64,000 bases of DNA from CAYRNR01 sp964425605 (GTDB lineage Bacteria > Myxococcota_A > UBA796 > UBA9615 > CAYRNR01). Below, in pieces: positions 44,563 to 51,952 of the stretch. The stretch spans positions 1-64,000 of the forward strand of contig CAYRNR010000022.1 in the NCBI GenBank assembly GCA_964425605.1. Reading direction: 5' to 3'. Each line of letters starts with the position of its first letter. Positions within the stretch are counted from its first letter, which is position 1. The notes under the pieces were generated by a model that saw nothing but the letters and a program-made list of their open reading frames with translations, did not search any database and had not been told where the DNA came from. The position numbers were made by a program, and so were the translations under genes.

Positions 44563-44745
44563 GAGATGAGTGGCATCTCGGGTGAAAGTTGGCGCCAACG
44601 CCAACTAGCGGGGGAGATGAGCGGCATCTCGGGCGGAAGTTGGCATCAGCGTCAACTTGCGGAGGAGATGAGCGGCATCTCGGGCGGAAGTTGGCATCAG
44701 CGTCAACTTGCGGGGGAGATGAGCGGCATCTCGGACGGAAGTTGG
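44563..44745. repeat. 51-bp palindromic repeat array, locus 2 (three full units and one partial)
   Basis: Members of the same family as the array at 8650-8797, again with an exact 51-bp period: a left-truncated unit (44563-44593) and full units at 44600-44644, 44652-44694 and 44703-44745. Inner arms GAGATG/CATCTC and loop are conserved in all. The outer arms are GCCAACT/AGTTGGC in one unit and TCAACTT/AAGTTGG in the others, so pairing is kept with G-U wobble. Together with the preceding repeats it fills the gap 44508-44773, which holds no gene. Confidence 0.85.
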
Positions 44746-44773
44746 CACCGCTGTCCCTCTACCGTCCTCGCCC

Positions 44774-45685
44774 CTACCCCCGCGCCTCCCACCCGTAGTC
44801 CACGTACTCCCAGCTCACACGATCGTTGCGGAACCGCAACAGCGCGTACCCCTCCTCGAAGCCGTGCCGCGGCCCGTTCCACCACGACCCGGAGACGGCC
44901 CCGACGTTGGCGTACTCGATGTCTTTGAAGGTCCACGACTCGTTGATGTGGAGGTGACCACCGAGCACGAGCTTGACCGGGTGGCGATGCAGGATCTGGG
45001 CGACCTCGTCGCAGTTGGCGACGACGGCCTTGCGGGGGTCGGGGCCGCGGTTGCCGTTCTCGAATTCCCAGAAGCTGGTGAACAGGGGGATGTGCATGGC
45101 CACGACGGTGGGCTTGCTCGCGGCGGCGAGGTCCTTTTGCAGCCAGGCCAGCTGGGCCAGGTCCACGTGGGCGGTGTACTCGCGCTTGCGGATGCCCACG
45201 CTGTCGAGCAGCACGAAGTGCCAGCCGTTGTGGTCGAACGACATGTAGGTGGATTCGCGGCCGAACCGCTGCAGGAAGTAACCCTTGCCGAACAGGGGGT
45301 TGGCCTTGCGCACACCGCTGGCCGCGCTGACTCCCAGACAGTCGTGGTTGCCCAGGCAGTGATGCACGGGCACGCCCACGCCCTCGAACGCCTCGTCGAA
45401 CAGGTCGTACTGGCGGTCCGCGGCCGCGACGCCGGTGTCGAGGATGTCCATGACCAGGTCGCCGCCGGTGATCAGCAGATCGGGCGGAACGGGCTGGGCC
45501 ATGGCGTGATCCACCGCCCGCTTCAGCCCCTCGGCCGCCCCCTTGAGGCCGTTGACGTGGGTGTCGGTGAAGAACGCGGCGGTGAAGTCGGCCGGGCCAT
45601 CCAGGGCCGCGCCGACCCGGGGCAACGCCAGCGCCGCCGCACCCATGGCCCCGGCACGCAGCAGATCTCGACGGGTCAGACGCAC
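44774..45685 (-). CDS. Tat-exported calcineurin-like metallophosphoesterase
   Basis: The start at GTG 45685 (GAGGAGG upstream) gives a twin-arginine signal: LTRRDLLRAGAMGAAALALP. The 303-residue enzyme has the full metallophosphatase motif set: FFTDTHVNG (D-x-H), ITGGDLV (GD), CLGNHDCLG (GNHD), AMHIPLF (H) and LGGHLHI (GHxH), which bind two metal ions. The substrate is unknown. The Tat route implies folding, and probably metal loading, before export to the periplasm. It is divergent from the small membrane-protein gene with 70 bp between them. Confidence 0.88.
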   Translation of the reverse strand: MRLTRRDLLRAGAMGAAALALPRVGAALDGPADFTAAFFTDTHVNGLKGAAEGLKRAVDHAMAQPVPPDLLITGGDLVMDILDTGVAAADRQYDLFDEAFEGVGVPVHHCLGNHDCLGVSAASGVRKANPLFGKGYFLQRFGRESTYMSFDHNGWHFVLLDSVGIRKREYTAHVDLAQLAWLQKDLAAASKPTVVAMHIPLFTSFWEFENGNRGPDPRKAVVANCDEVAQILHRHPVKLVLGGHLHINESWTFKDIEYANVGAVSGSWWNGPRHGFEEGYALLRFRNDRVSWEYVDYGWEARG

Positions 45686-45723
45686 GACTCGACCTCCTCG
45701 CTCAAAATCTCGTCCCCACGCCA

Positions 45724-45738
45724 GCAACACCCGGTCCG
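45724..45738 (-). promoter_or_regulatory. Weak sigma-54-like site upstream of the phosphoesterase gene
   Basis: The minus strand reads CGGACCG, GGTG, TTGC with the correct GG-N10-GC spacing and a perfect -12 element, but the -24 half matches only partly. It is placed about 40-55 bases upstream of the GTG start. Confidence 0.35.
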
Positions 45739-45755
45739 CGCGGTACACTCCGATC

Positions 45756-46040
45756 ATGACACCCAGCGATGAAGAGATGCGCGTCCAGCTGCAGGCCCTG
45801 GTGGACGAGCTGTTCGCCGTGGACGCCCCCCGCCCCACTGCCGGCGTGGAGATCCTCGAGGAGGAGGCCCTCGAGGACGCCATCCGCCGCCGCGATCCGC
45901 AGGCCATCCGCGACCTGATCGCGGTGCGCCAGGACCGCGCGCGCAAGGCGAAGATCTACCTGCCGCTGGTGATCATCCTGAGCCTGCTGGTGGTGGCGCT
46001 GGGGATCGCCACGGTCTGGGCGCACGAGGCCTATCGATAG
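45756..46040 (+). CDS. Small single-helix membrane protein
   Basis: A 94-residue protein (start MTPSDEEMRVQL) with an acidic helical N-terminal half, a basic juxtamembrane stretch (RQDRARKAKIY) and a C-terminal membrane helix (LPLVIILSLLVVALGIATVW). It has the look of a tail-anchored regulator or complex subunit, but no family is recognised. It ends 7 bp from the convergent protease gene. Confidence 0.65.
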   Translation: MTPSDEEMRVQLQALVDELFAVDAPRPTAGVEILEEEALEDAIRRRDPQAIRDLIAVRQDRARKAKIYLPLVIILSLLVVALGIATVWAHEAYR

Positions 46041-46047
46041 GATCGTG

Positions 46048-47121
46048 TCAGCGGCGGCGGAACAACACGACCAGGCCGAACAGCGCGAGCAGGGTAGCTG
46101 AGCCCGCGGCCCCTGCCGGCTTCACCGAACACTCGCACCCGCTGGCCAGGCTCACCTCGTTGCCCGGATCGACCCACGCGTCGTCGTCGTCGGCCGCGTC
46201 GTCGTCGTCCGCCGCGTCGTCGTCGTCAGCCACGTCGTCGTCATCGGCCGCGTCGTCGTCATCGGCCGCGTCGTCGTCGTCCGCCGCGTCGTCGTCGTCC
46301 GCCGCGTCGTCGTCGTCGCCGGGCATCTCGGGATCGAAGTAGTCGTCGAAGAAGTCCATGTCGGCGTCGACCCGCATCTCCACGCCCACCCCGTGGCAGG
46401 CGTCCTGGCCGTGCTCGGTGGCGCCGACGAAGGAGTTGATGCCGGCGACGTGCCAGACGCCACCGTGATCCACCATGGAGGGGCCGCCGGAGTCGCCGCT
46501 GCACACGTTGGTGCCCTGGGTCCAGTGCACGTACTCGTGGCTGTAGATCTCGTACAGCGCGATGTCGGTCTCTCGCTTTATGCCCGCGTTGTTGCCCTGG
46601 TAGTAGTCGTTGACCCCGAAGCCCACGTAGTGGAAGAGGTCGCCGACCCAGGTGGGGCTCATCTGCTGGGTGTTGACGGGCATCGGGTCCACGTCGTCGA
46701 CGGGCTGGTTCAACAGCAGCACGGCCACGTCGTGGTACGGCGACTGGTGCCAGTTGTAGCCGGGGTGGGCGATGGCGTCGTCGATCGGATGGAGGTCGGC
46801 GCCGGCGGCCGTGTTGACGTCGGAGCCGACGTAGAAGAGATCACCCGAACCGGAGTACTCGACGCAGTGCGCCGCGGTAAGCGCCACGTCCGGGGCCACC
46901 AGGGTGGCGGTGCACATGCCGCCGTGGCCGCCGTCGATGAGGTAGGCCCCCACCGCGGGCCAGGCGCTGGTCTCGGAGCCGCCGACGATGCCGGCGCCGT
47001 GGGTGTACAGCGCGTCTGGAGGGGTCCAGGTCTGTTCGGGGCTGCAGCCGGACAGGGCCAGCGACAGGATCACGAGCGCGGAGAGAAGACCGGCCTTCGT
47101 TCGTCCACCACGGGACATCAT
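46048..47121 (-). CDS. Trypsin-like serine protease with lipobox and MYXO-CTERM
   Basis: The 357-residue protein starts at ATG 47121 behind AAGGAGG. It has a lipoprotein-type signal (LALSGC, Cys26), a short propeptide ending at the classical activation site IVGG (Ile45), and an S1 protease domain with triad His85 (TAAHC), Asp131 (HDVAVL) and Ser211 (GDSGGP). A linker of eight AADDDD blocks precedes the MYXO-CTERM signal (Gly-Cys329-Glu-Cys331, helix, RRR). Cleavage at IVGG would free it from an N-terminal lipid while the C-terminal anchor remains. It may act as a surface protease or processing enzyme and is a plausible T2SS cargo. Confidence 0.9.
   Translation of the reverse strand: MMSRGGRTKAGLLSALVILSLALSGCSPEQTWTPPDALYTHGAGIVGGSETSAWPAVGAYLIDGGHGGMCTATLVAPDVALTAAHCVEYSGSGDLFYVGSDVNTAAGADLHPIDDAIAHPGYNWHQSPYHDVAVLLLNQPVDDVDPMPVNTQQMSPTWVGDLFHYVGFGVNDYYQGNNAGIKRETDIALYEIYSHEYVHWTQGTNVCSGDSGGPSMVDHGGVWHVAGINSFVGATEHGQDACHGVGVEMRVDADMDFFDDYFDPEMPGDDDDAADDDDAADDDDAADDDDAADDDDVADDDDAADDDDAADDDDAWVDPGNEVSLASGCECSVKPAGAAGSATLLALFGLVVLFRRR
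46177..46317 (-). repeat. 18-bp coding tandem repeat (AADDDD linker)
   Basis: Within the serine protease gene, an 18-bp unit encoding Asp-Asp-Asp-Asp-Ala-Ala is repeated eight times with synonymous GCC/GCG changes and one Ala-to-Val change. Because the unit is a multiple of three, copy-number change would alter linker length without breaking the frame. Confidence 0.85.
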
Positions 47122-47222
47122 CGAGCGCCTCCTTTCCCCCTGCATGGCATGAAGAATGACGTCGACCTCGACGGGACGCCAGTCAAGGGTTGGTGAAACC
47201 TGTGCCAGCGCCGATCGCGGTC

Positions 47223-49268
47223 CTACTCGAGGATCTCCACGGCCTCGACCCGATCGCCCTGCCGGATCTGGTGCACGACGTCCATGCCCGACACCACCTT
47301 GCCGAACACCGTGTAGCTGCCGGTGAGGTGCGGCTGGCGGTCGTGGGTGATGAACCACTGGCTGCCCTCGGTGTCCGTCTCCATGCCGCGGGCCATGCCG
47401 AGGGTGCCGGGCTCGTAGGGGATGGCGCTGAACTCGGAGCGGACGCGGTAGCCGGGCCCACCCCAGCCGGTGCCGTCGGGATCGCCGGTCTGGACAACGA
47501 AGCCGGGCACGACGCGGTGGAACGTCGTTCCATCGTGGAAGCCGGCTCCGGCCAGGGCGGCGAAGCTGGCGACGGTGGCCGGCGCGACGTCGGGGTAGAG
47601 CTCCACCTCCACCACGCCGCGGCTGGTGGTGATGCGGGCGCTCGTGACATGGGCGGCGCCGTGCAGCGGATCGGGAAGATCGGGCAGAGGCTCGGAGTGA
47701 GCCACCACGTGGCGGCCGGTCTCGCGCAGCGCCCGCGCGGCCGCACGGCGGACGAATTCGTCGTCGTCCAGCAGCGCGGCGTCGAGCCACCCCTGCGGCG
47801 CGGCGTTCGCCGCCACCACGGCGCGAAGGATGAACAGGCGGACCTCGGCGCCGTCGAAGCCTGGCCAGCGGTCGTACGCCTCGAGGAGGCTCGCGACGAT
47901 GGCCTCGTCGTCCGCGGCCGCCGCGGCCAGACCGTCCACGGCCACCACGGCCTCGGCCGGGACGCTGCCTCCGACGGCAGCCAGCAGGTGGGCGCGGGCC
48001 TCGGGGTGCTCGCCCGCGGCCATGGCCTCCAGCGCGGTCAATCGGACGAGGGGCTCGTCGTCCCTCGTGGCGAGCAGGGCCTCGAGGGCCTCGGGCGCGT
48101 CGAGGCCGGCCAGGACGCCGGCGCGGGCCGCGCGGACCGAGGAGGACGGGTCGTCGGCCACCGTGGACAGCAGCTCCAGGGTGTCGGGCAGCGCCAGGGA
48201 ACCCACGGCGCCCACCGCGGCGCCGCGGACGCCGACGTCGGGATCGGTGAGCAGCGGGACCACCGCGTCGGCCACCGTCGGATCGCTCGCCGCACCCAGA
48301 CCGGCCACGGCCAGCTCCCGCACGCCGGGCTCGGGGTCCGCTGCCAGGGCGCACAGCAGCTCGGTCGCGCCCTCGTGCTCCTGCCCCTGCAGAGCGCTCG
48401 CGGCCCGGGCCACCGCCACCCGCACCTCGGCGGGGGGCGCCACCTCGATCATGCCCACCAGGACGCCGATGGCGCCCTCCTGGCCCACCGCTGCCAGCGC
48501 GCGCGCGGCCACGGCGCGGACCGCCGGATCGGCGGCCGCGGTGGCCATGACCAGGGCCTCGTGGGCGCGCTGAATCACCTCGGGATCGTCGGCCAGCGGG
48601 CAGCGCAGGAGCAGGTAGGCGCACCACCACTGCACCTCGGGATCGGCCACCACCAGGGCGGGCAGCAGCGGATCCAGCAGCTCGCCGCTGATGGGCGTGG
48701 CGATGCCGCGCCGCCCCAGCATCGCCATGCCCTCGAGTGCCGCGACCCGCTCCAGGTCCACCCCGTTCAGGACCATCGACTCGAGCTCGTCCCACACGTC
48801 GGCGCCCGCACCCGCGCCCATGGCCCGGGCCATGGCGCACGCCACGGCCAGATCGTTCTCCTCCTCCAGCGCGGCGGCGAGGGCGACCCCGATCTCGTCC
48901 TCCAGCAGCAACCGCGCCGGCTCGTCGTCCACCTCCCACGTGCGGCTCATGGACAGGGCCACCGCGGCGGCCTCCCGGACCACCGGCGACGGATCACGCA
49001 GGCGCCAGGTCAGCGGCCCCAGGGCCTCGGGCCGGCCCATGCGCCCCAGGGCCCGCACCGCCGCGCTGGCCACGACCGGATCCGAGTGGTGCAGCAGCGG
49101 CACGACCTCGCTGGCCGCGTCGCGGGCGTTCTCGCGGCGGGCGATGGCCAGCAGGGCCTCCTGTGTGGGCATGGCGTCGGCCGCGGGGATCTCGTCCGGC
49201 GGGATCATGACGCCGGTGCGGGGACAGCCGATCAGGAACAGCAACACCAACCAGTGGGTCAATCGCAT
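47223..49268 (-). CDS. HEAT-repeat / cyclophilin fusion lipoprotein
   Basis: The ATG at 49268 gives a lipoprotein signal (LVLLFLIGC, Cys15). Residues ~40-520 of 681 are Ala-rich HEAT-like helical pairs (DPVVASAAVRALGRMG, DPSVRAVAARALAAVG-type). Residues ~540-681 form a cyclophilin-type peptidyl-prolyl isomerase (ITTSRGVVEVELYPDVAP, FHRVVPGFVVQTGDP, GTLGMAR, SQWFITHDRQPHL, YTVFGKVVSGMDVV). A periplasmic folding factor with its own client or partner scaffold is the obvious reading. The combination on a lipid anchor is unusual. It lies upstream of the serine protease gene (101-bp gap). Confidence 0.87.
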   Translation of the reverse strand: MRLTHWLVLLFLIGCPRTGVMIPPDEIPAADAMPTQEALLAIARRENARDAASEVVPLLHHSDPVVASAAVRALGRMGRPEALGPLTWRLRDPSPVVREAAAVALSMSRTWEVDDEPARLLLEDEIGVALAAALEEENDLAVACAMARAMGAGAGADVWDELESMVLNGVDLERVAALEGMAMLGRRGIATPISGELLDPLLPALVVADPEVQWWCAYLLLRCPLADDPEVIQRAHEALVMATAAADPAVRAVAARALAAVGQEGAIGVLVGMIEVAPPAEVRVAVARAASALQGQEHEGATELLCALAADPEPGVRELAVAGLGAASDPTVADAVVPLLTDPDVGVRGAAVGAVGSLALPDTLELLSTVADDPSSSVRAARAGVLAGLDAPEALEALLATRDDEPLVRLTALEAMAAGEHPEARAHLLAAVGGSVPAEAVVAVDGLAAAAADDEAIVASLLEAYDRWPGFDGAEVRLFILRAVVAANAAPQGWLDAALLDDDEFVRRAAARALRETGRHVVAHSEPLPDLPDPLHGAAHVTSARITTSRGVVEVELYPDVAPATVASFAALAGAGFHDGTTFHRVVPGFVVQTGDPDGTGWGGPGYRVRSEFSAIPYEPGTLGMARGMETDTEGSQWFITHDRQPHLTGSYTVFGKVVSGMDVVHQIRQGDRVEAVEILE

Positions 49269-49398
49269 GGCCCGATCATGCCTCGCGAGGCCGCACGAAG
49301 GAACCCGGACCGATGGGAGCGGAACCCGGTAGCACCCCACGCGCGCCTGTGGCAGAGTTGTGGGCCCCCTTTTTTTGGGGCGCACCGGAGGTGCTGAC

Positions 49399-50364
49399 AT
49401 GAGCGAGGTGACCCGCGAGCCCCCCATCGTGGTCGTGGCCCTGGGCGGACACGCCTTCATGGACTCGGGCGAGGAGCCGCGCGTGGAGGTCTACGAGGAG
49501 CACGCGGCTCAGATCTGCGACCACCTGATGACCCTGGTCGGCCGCAACTACAACCTGGTGATCACCCACGGCAACGGACCCCAGGTGGGGCACCTGCTGA
49601 GCAAGAACGAGGCGGCGCGCGACAAGTTCCACCCCGAACCCCTGGACGTGCTGGTGGCCGACACCCAGGGCAGCCTCGGGTACATCCTCCAGCAGGCCAT
49701 GCTCAACACCCTGCGCCAGCGTCACCTGCGGCGCTACGTGGCCACCTTCGTCACCCAGGTCCTGGTCAACACCGACGATCCGGCATTCCTCGAACCCACC
49801 AAGCCGGTGGGCGCGTGGTTCGAGGAGGAGGAGGCGCGGCGGCGTGAGAAGGAGCTGGGGTGGAAGATCGTCCACCAGGTCAACCGGGGCTGGCGGCGGG
49901 TCGTGCCCTCCCCTCCCCCGCTCAAGGTCATCCAGTGGGACACCATCGCCCTGACCGCACGGCAGGGCCACCTGGTCATCGCCGGCGGCGGCGGCGGCAT
50001 CCCCGTGACCAAGGACGAGACCGGCCGCTACCAGGGGGTGGAGGCGGTGGTGGACAAGGACCTGACCAGCGCCGTGCTGGCGACGCAGATCGGCGCCGAG
50101 CTGCTGATCGTGCTCACCGACGTGCCCGAGGTCTACCTGGACTACGGCAAGGACACCCAGCGCTCCCTGACCGCCCTGACCATCAAGCAGACCGAGCGCT
50201 GGCTGGAGGCGGGGCAGTTCCCCGCGGGCAGCATGGGGCCCAAGGTGTCGTCGATCCTCACCTTCCTCAAGGCCGGCGGCAAGCGCGGCCTGATCACCAC
50301 ACCCGCTCGCCTCGAGGACGCCCTCGACGGGGTCAGCGGCACGCACTTCGTGGGTCGGATCTGA
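49399..50364 (+). CDS. arcC: Carbamate kinase
   Basis: The ATG at 49399 follows GGAGGTG. The 321-residue protein shows the carbamate/amino-acid kinase fold with VVVALGGHA at the N terminus, THGNGPQVG, RVVPSPPP, GGGGGIPV, VVDKDLTSA and the C-terminal MGPKV. It interconverts carbamoyl phosphate + ADP and carbamate + ATP, usually as the last step of arginine or agmatine fermentation. No arcA or arcB is nearby, so the pathway here is uncertain. Note two departures: GGHA where GGNA is usual, and a short linker rich in Glu/Arg around residue 140. Confidence 0.87.
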   Translation: MSEVTREPPIVVVALGGHAFMDSGEEPRVEVYEEHAAQICDHLMTLVGRNYNLVITHGNGPQVGHLLSKNEAARDKFHPEPLDVLVADTQGSLGYILQQAMLNTLRQRHLRRYVATFVTQVLVNTDDPAFLEPTKPVGAWFEEEEARRREKELGWKIVHQVNRGWRRVVPSPPPLKVIQWDTIALTARQGHLVIAGGGGGIPVTKDETGRYQGVEAVVDKDLTSAVLATQIGAELLIVLTDVPEVYLDYGKDTQRSLTALTIKQTERWLEAGQFPAGSMGPKVSSILTFLKAGGKRGLITTPARLEDALDGVSGTHFVGRI

Positions 50365-50376
50365 GGCGAAGCCGGT

Positions 50377-50610
50377 CTAGGTCGACCGGTGACAGGCCAG
50401 GCAGCTATCGTAGTCCCAGCTCACGTTGCCCGCGCCGTCACTGTGGCTCGACGGGGCCTGGACGGCATCACCGCCGAAGTGACATTCGTAACAATGCCCC
50501 GACGATTCGCCATCCCCTTGATGGTCCTCGTCGTTGGGGAAGCGCGGGGCGCAGCCGGGCCCGAAGGCCAGGCCCAGGGTGACGATCAGCACGAGAATTG
50601 CGCTCCGCAT
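50377..50610 (-). CDS. Minimal di-haem c-type cytochrome lipoprotein
   Basis: A 77-residue protein with a lipobox at Cys20 (GLAFGPGC) and two haem-c sites: Cys40-x-x-Cys43-His44 (CYECH) and Cys70-x-x-Cys73-His74 (CLACH). His30 and His56 could serve as distal ligands. Removing the signal leaves under 60 residues for two haems, which is very compact. It starts 11 bp after the TPR gene and ends 12 bp from arcC. A membrane-tethered electron-transfer relay is likely. Confidence 0.83.
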   Translation of the reverse strand: MRSAILVLIVTLGLAFGPGCAPRFPNDEDHQGDGESSGHCYECHFGGDAVQAPSSHSDGAGNVSWDYDSCLACHRST

Positions 50611-50621
50611 CGTTCCTCCGG

Positions 50622-51179
50622 TCATTCCGCCGTGACGGACCAGGCGCTGGCGCGCTCCAGGGCGCCCTCGATGTCCGGGTTGCCGGGGCTCGCTCGGAGC
50701 CCCTGTTCCAGGTAGGGGACGGCTTGATCCGGGCGGCCGGAGCGCTCCAGGCAGACGCCCAGATCGCCGGCCTCCCGCCCCGTGATCATCACCATCGAGT
50801 TGGCCTGCCACATCATCTGCACGCCCCGCTCGGGATCGCCGCCGAGGCAGGTGGCCCGGCCCAGCTGGAACACCACCTGCGCGTCCTCCTGGAGGTCGAG
50901 GGAGTGGCGATAGGCCTCCACGGCGCCGGCGTGGTCGTCGAGCATCTCCAGGCACAGGCCGTAGTTGGCCAGGAAGACCGGATCGTCGGGTCTCAGCTCG
51001 AGCACGTCCTGGAAGAACCCGCGGGACTCGGCGTAGTTGCCCCGGCGCAGCTCGGCCACGGCCGCGTCGTGCAGCTGGCTCGCGCGCCGTGAACGAGACA
51101 CGCTGGTGCCCGCCAGCACGGTCAGGCCGATGGAGGCCGCCACCAGCGCGAGGGAGACCAGCATTTTGCCTTGCTTCAT
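50622..51179 (-). CDS. TPR membrane-anchored protein
   Basis: A 185-residue protein with an N-terminal membrane helix (LVSLALVAASIGLTVLAG) and three to four tetratricopeptide repeats (AAVAELRRGNYAESRGFFQ, FLANYGLCLEMLDDHAGAV, GDLGVCLERSGRPDQAV). TPR proteins next to multihaem cytochromes often help assemble redox complexes; here it is followed by the mini di-haem lipoprotein gene, so a joint role is inferred. A candidate sigma-54 site lies 76-90 bp upstream. Confidence 0.78.
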   Translation of the reverse strand: MKQGKMLVSLALVAASIGLTVLAGTSVSRSRRASQLHDAAVAELRRGNYAESRGFFQDVLELRPDDPVFLANYGLCLEMLDDHAGAVEAYRHSLDLQEDAQVVFQLGRATCLGGDPERGVQMMWQANSMVMITGREAGDLGVCLERSGRPDQAVPYLEQGLRASPGNPDIEGALERASAWSVTAE

Positions 51180-51254
51180 CTGGGGCTCCGACCGTTCGAT
51201 GGTAGCCGCTACCCCCTGCCTCGTCCACGAGACCAGGGGGCGCCGGCCCTCGAG

Positions 51255-51269
51255 GCAGCGGGGTTGCCA
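51255..51269 (-). promoter_or_regulatory. Candidate sigma-54 site for the TPR/cytochrome operon
   Basis: The minus strand reads TGGCAAC, CCCG, CTGC with correct GG-N10-GC spacing; two -24 positions and one -12 position depart from consensus. A start ~12 bases on leaves a ~65-nucleotide leader containing the hairpin GGTAG-CCG-CTACC near 51200. Confidence 0.4.
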
Positions 51270-51280
51270 GCGTCGATCGT

Positions 51281-51389
51281 GTGATTAGGTTGATTGAAGC
51301 CCTCACCTGCCACACGTGTATTTTCTCCAGCAATTTCAACTAGTTATATTCTGGCGCCCCCTTGACACCTTTTTGGTGGTGATTAGGTT
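51281..51389 (+). promoter_or_regulatory. AT-rich hsp20 upstream region with 11-bp direct repeats
   Basis: This ~110-bp stretch is distinctly AT-rich for the window. GTGATTAGGTT occurs at 51281-51291 and 51379-51389, 98 bp apart. TATATT (near 51338) and TTGACA (51362-51367) are candidate promoter elements. The CCCTTGACACC context is also close to a heat-shock -35. No CIRCE element was found. Confidence 0.45.
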
Positions 51390-51457
51390 TCACGGCGAAG
51401 GACGACGAAGGGCGCAGCCCAGCGAGGCCCCGCCCACAGCACGCAAGGAGGTGCACC

Positions 51458-51934
51458 ATGTCCCTGGTTCGATACCGACGTAACTACGGTCTCCCCACCC
51501 ACCCCACCCGCCGCCAGTGGGTCCTCCGGGATCCCTTCGGCGACGAGTTCTTCCAGCGCTTCTTCGACGACATCGGCTCGCGCGCCGACCGCGGTGTCTA
51601 CCACCCGGCCGTGGACGTGTCCGAGGAGGAGGAGGCGTACAAGGTCTCCGCGGAGCTGCCCGGCGTGGCCCACGACGACATCCACGTGGAGGTCCTCGAG
51701 AGCGTGCTCACCCTCAAGGCCGAGCGCAAGGACGAGCGCGAAGACGGTGACGACGAGAAGCGGGTGCTGTCCGAGCGGGCCTTCGGGTCCTTCGAGCGGC
51801 GCTTCCGCCTCCCCGACACGGTGGACACGGACTCCATCGGCGCCGAGCTCCGCGACGGCGTGCTGACCCTGACGGTCCCCAAGCTGAAGATCGTCGAGGA
51901 GAAGCCGCGGCAGATCGAGGTGAGCGTGGGCTGA
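51458..51934 (+). CDS. Hsp20 / alpha-crystallin small heat-shock protein
   Basis: The 158-residue protein starts after AAGGAGGTG. It has a Phe-rich N-terminal arm (DPFGDEFFQRFFDDI) and an alpha-crystallin domain (PAVDVSEEEEAYKVSAELPGV, LTLKAERKDE, GSFERRFRLPDTVDT, LRDGVLTLTVPK) with the conserved A/G-x-L-x-L near the end. It is an ATP-independent holdase in the cytosol. It ends 18 bp from the convergent radical SAM gene, and the unusual AT-rich upstream region is likely to hold its stress control. Confidence 0.93.
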   Translation: MSLVRYRRNYGLPTHPTRRQWVLRDPFGDEFFQRFFDDIGSRADRGVYHPAVDVSEEEEAYKVSAELPGVAHDDIHVEVLESVLTLKAERKDEREDGDDEKRVLSERAFGSFERRFRLPDTVDTDSIGAELRDGVLTLTVPKLKIVEEKPRQIEVSVG

Positions 51935-51952
51935 GCAGACGCCCCGGGGGGG

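Noticed and set aside
49366..49380. Intrinsic terminator (CCCC-T7-GGGG) upstream of arcC
   Set aside because: The T-run is the loop rather than a tail, the stem is only 4 bp and it lies just before the arcC ribosome-binding site.
51200..51457. CIRCE element controlling hsp20
   Set aside because: No TTAGCACTC-N9-GAGTGCTAA-like inverted repeat is present.
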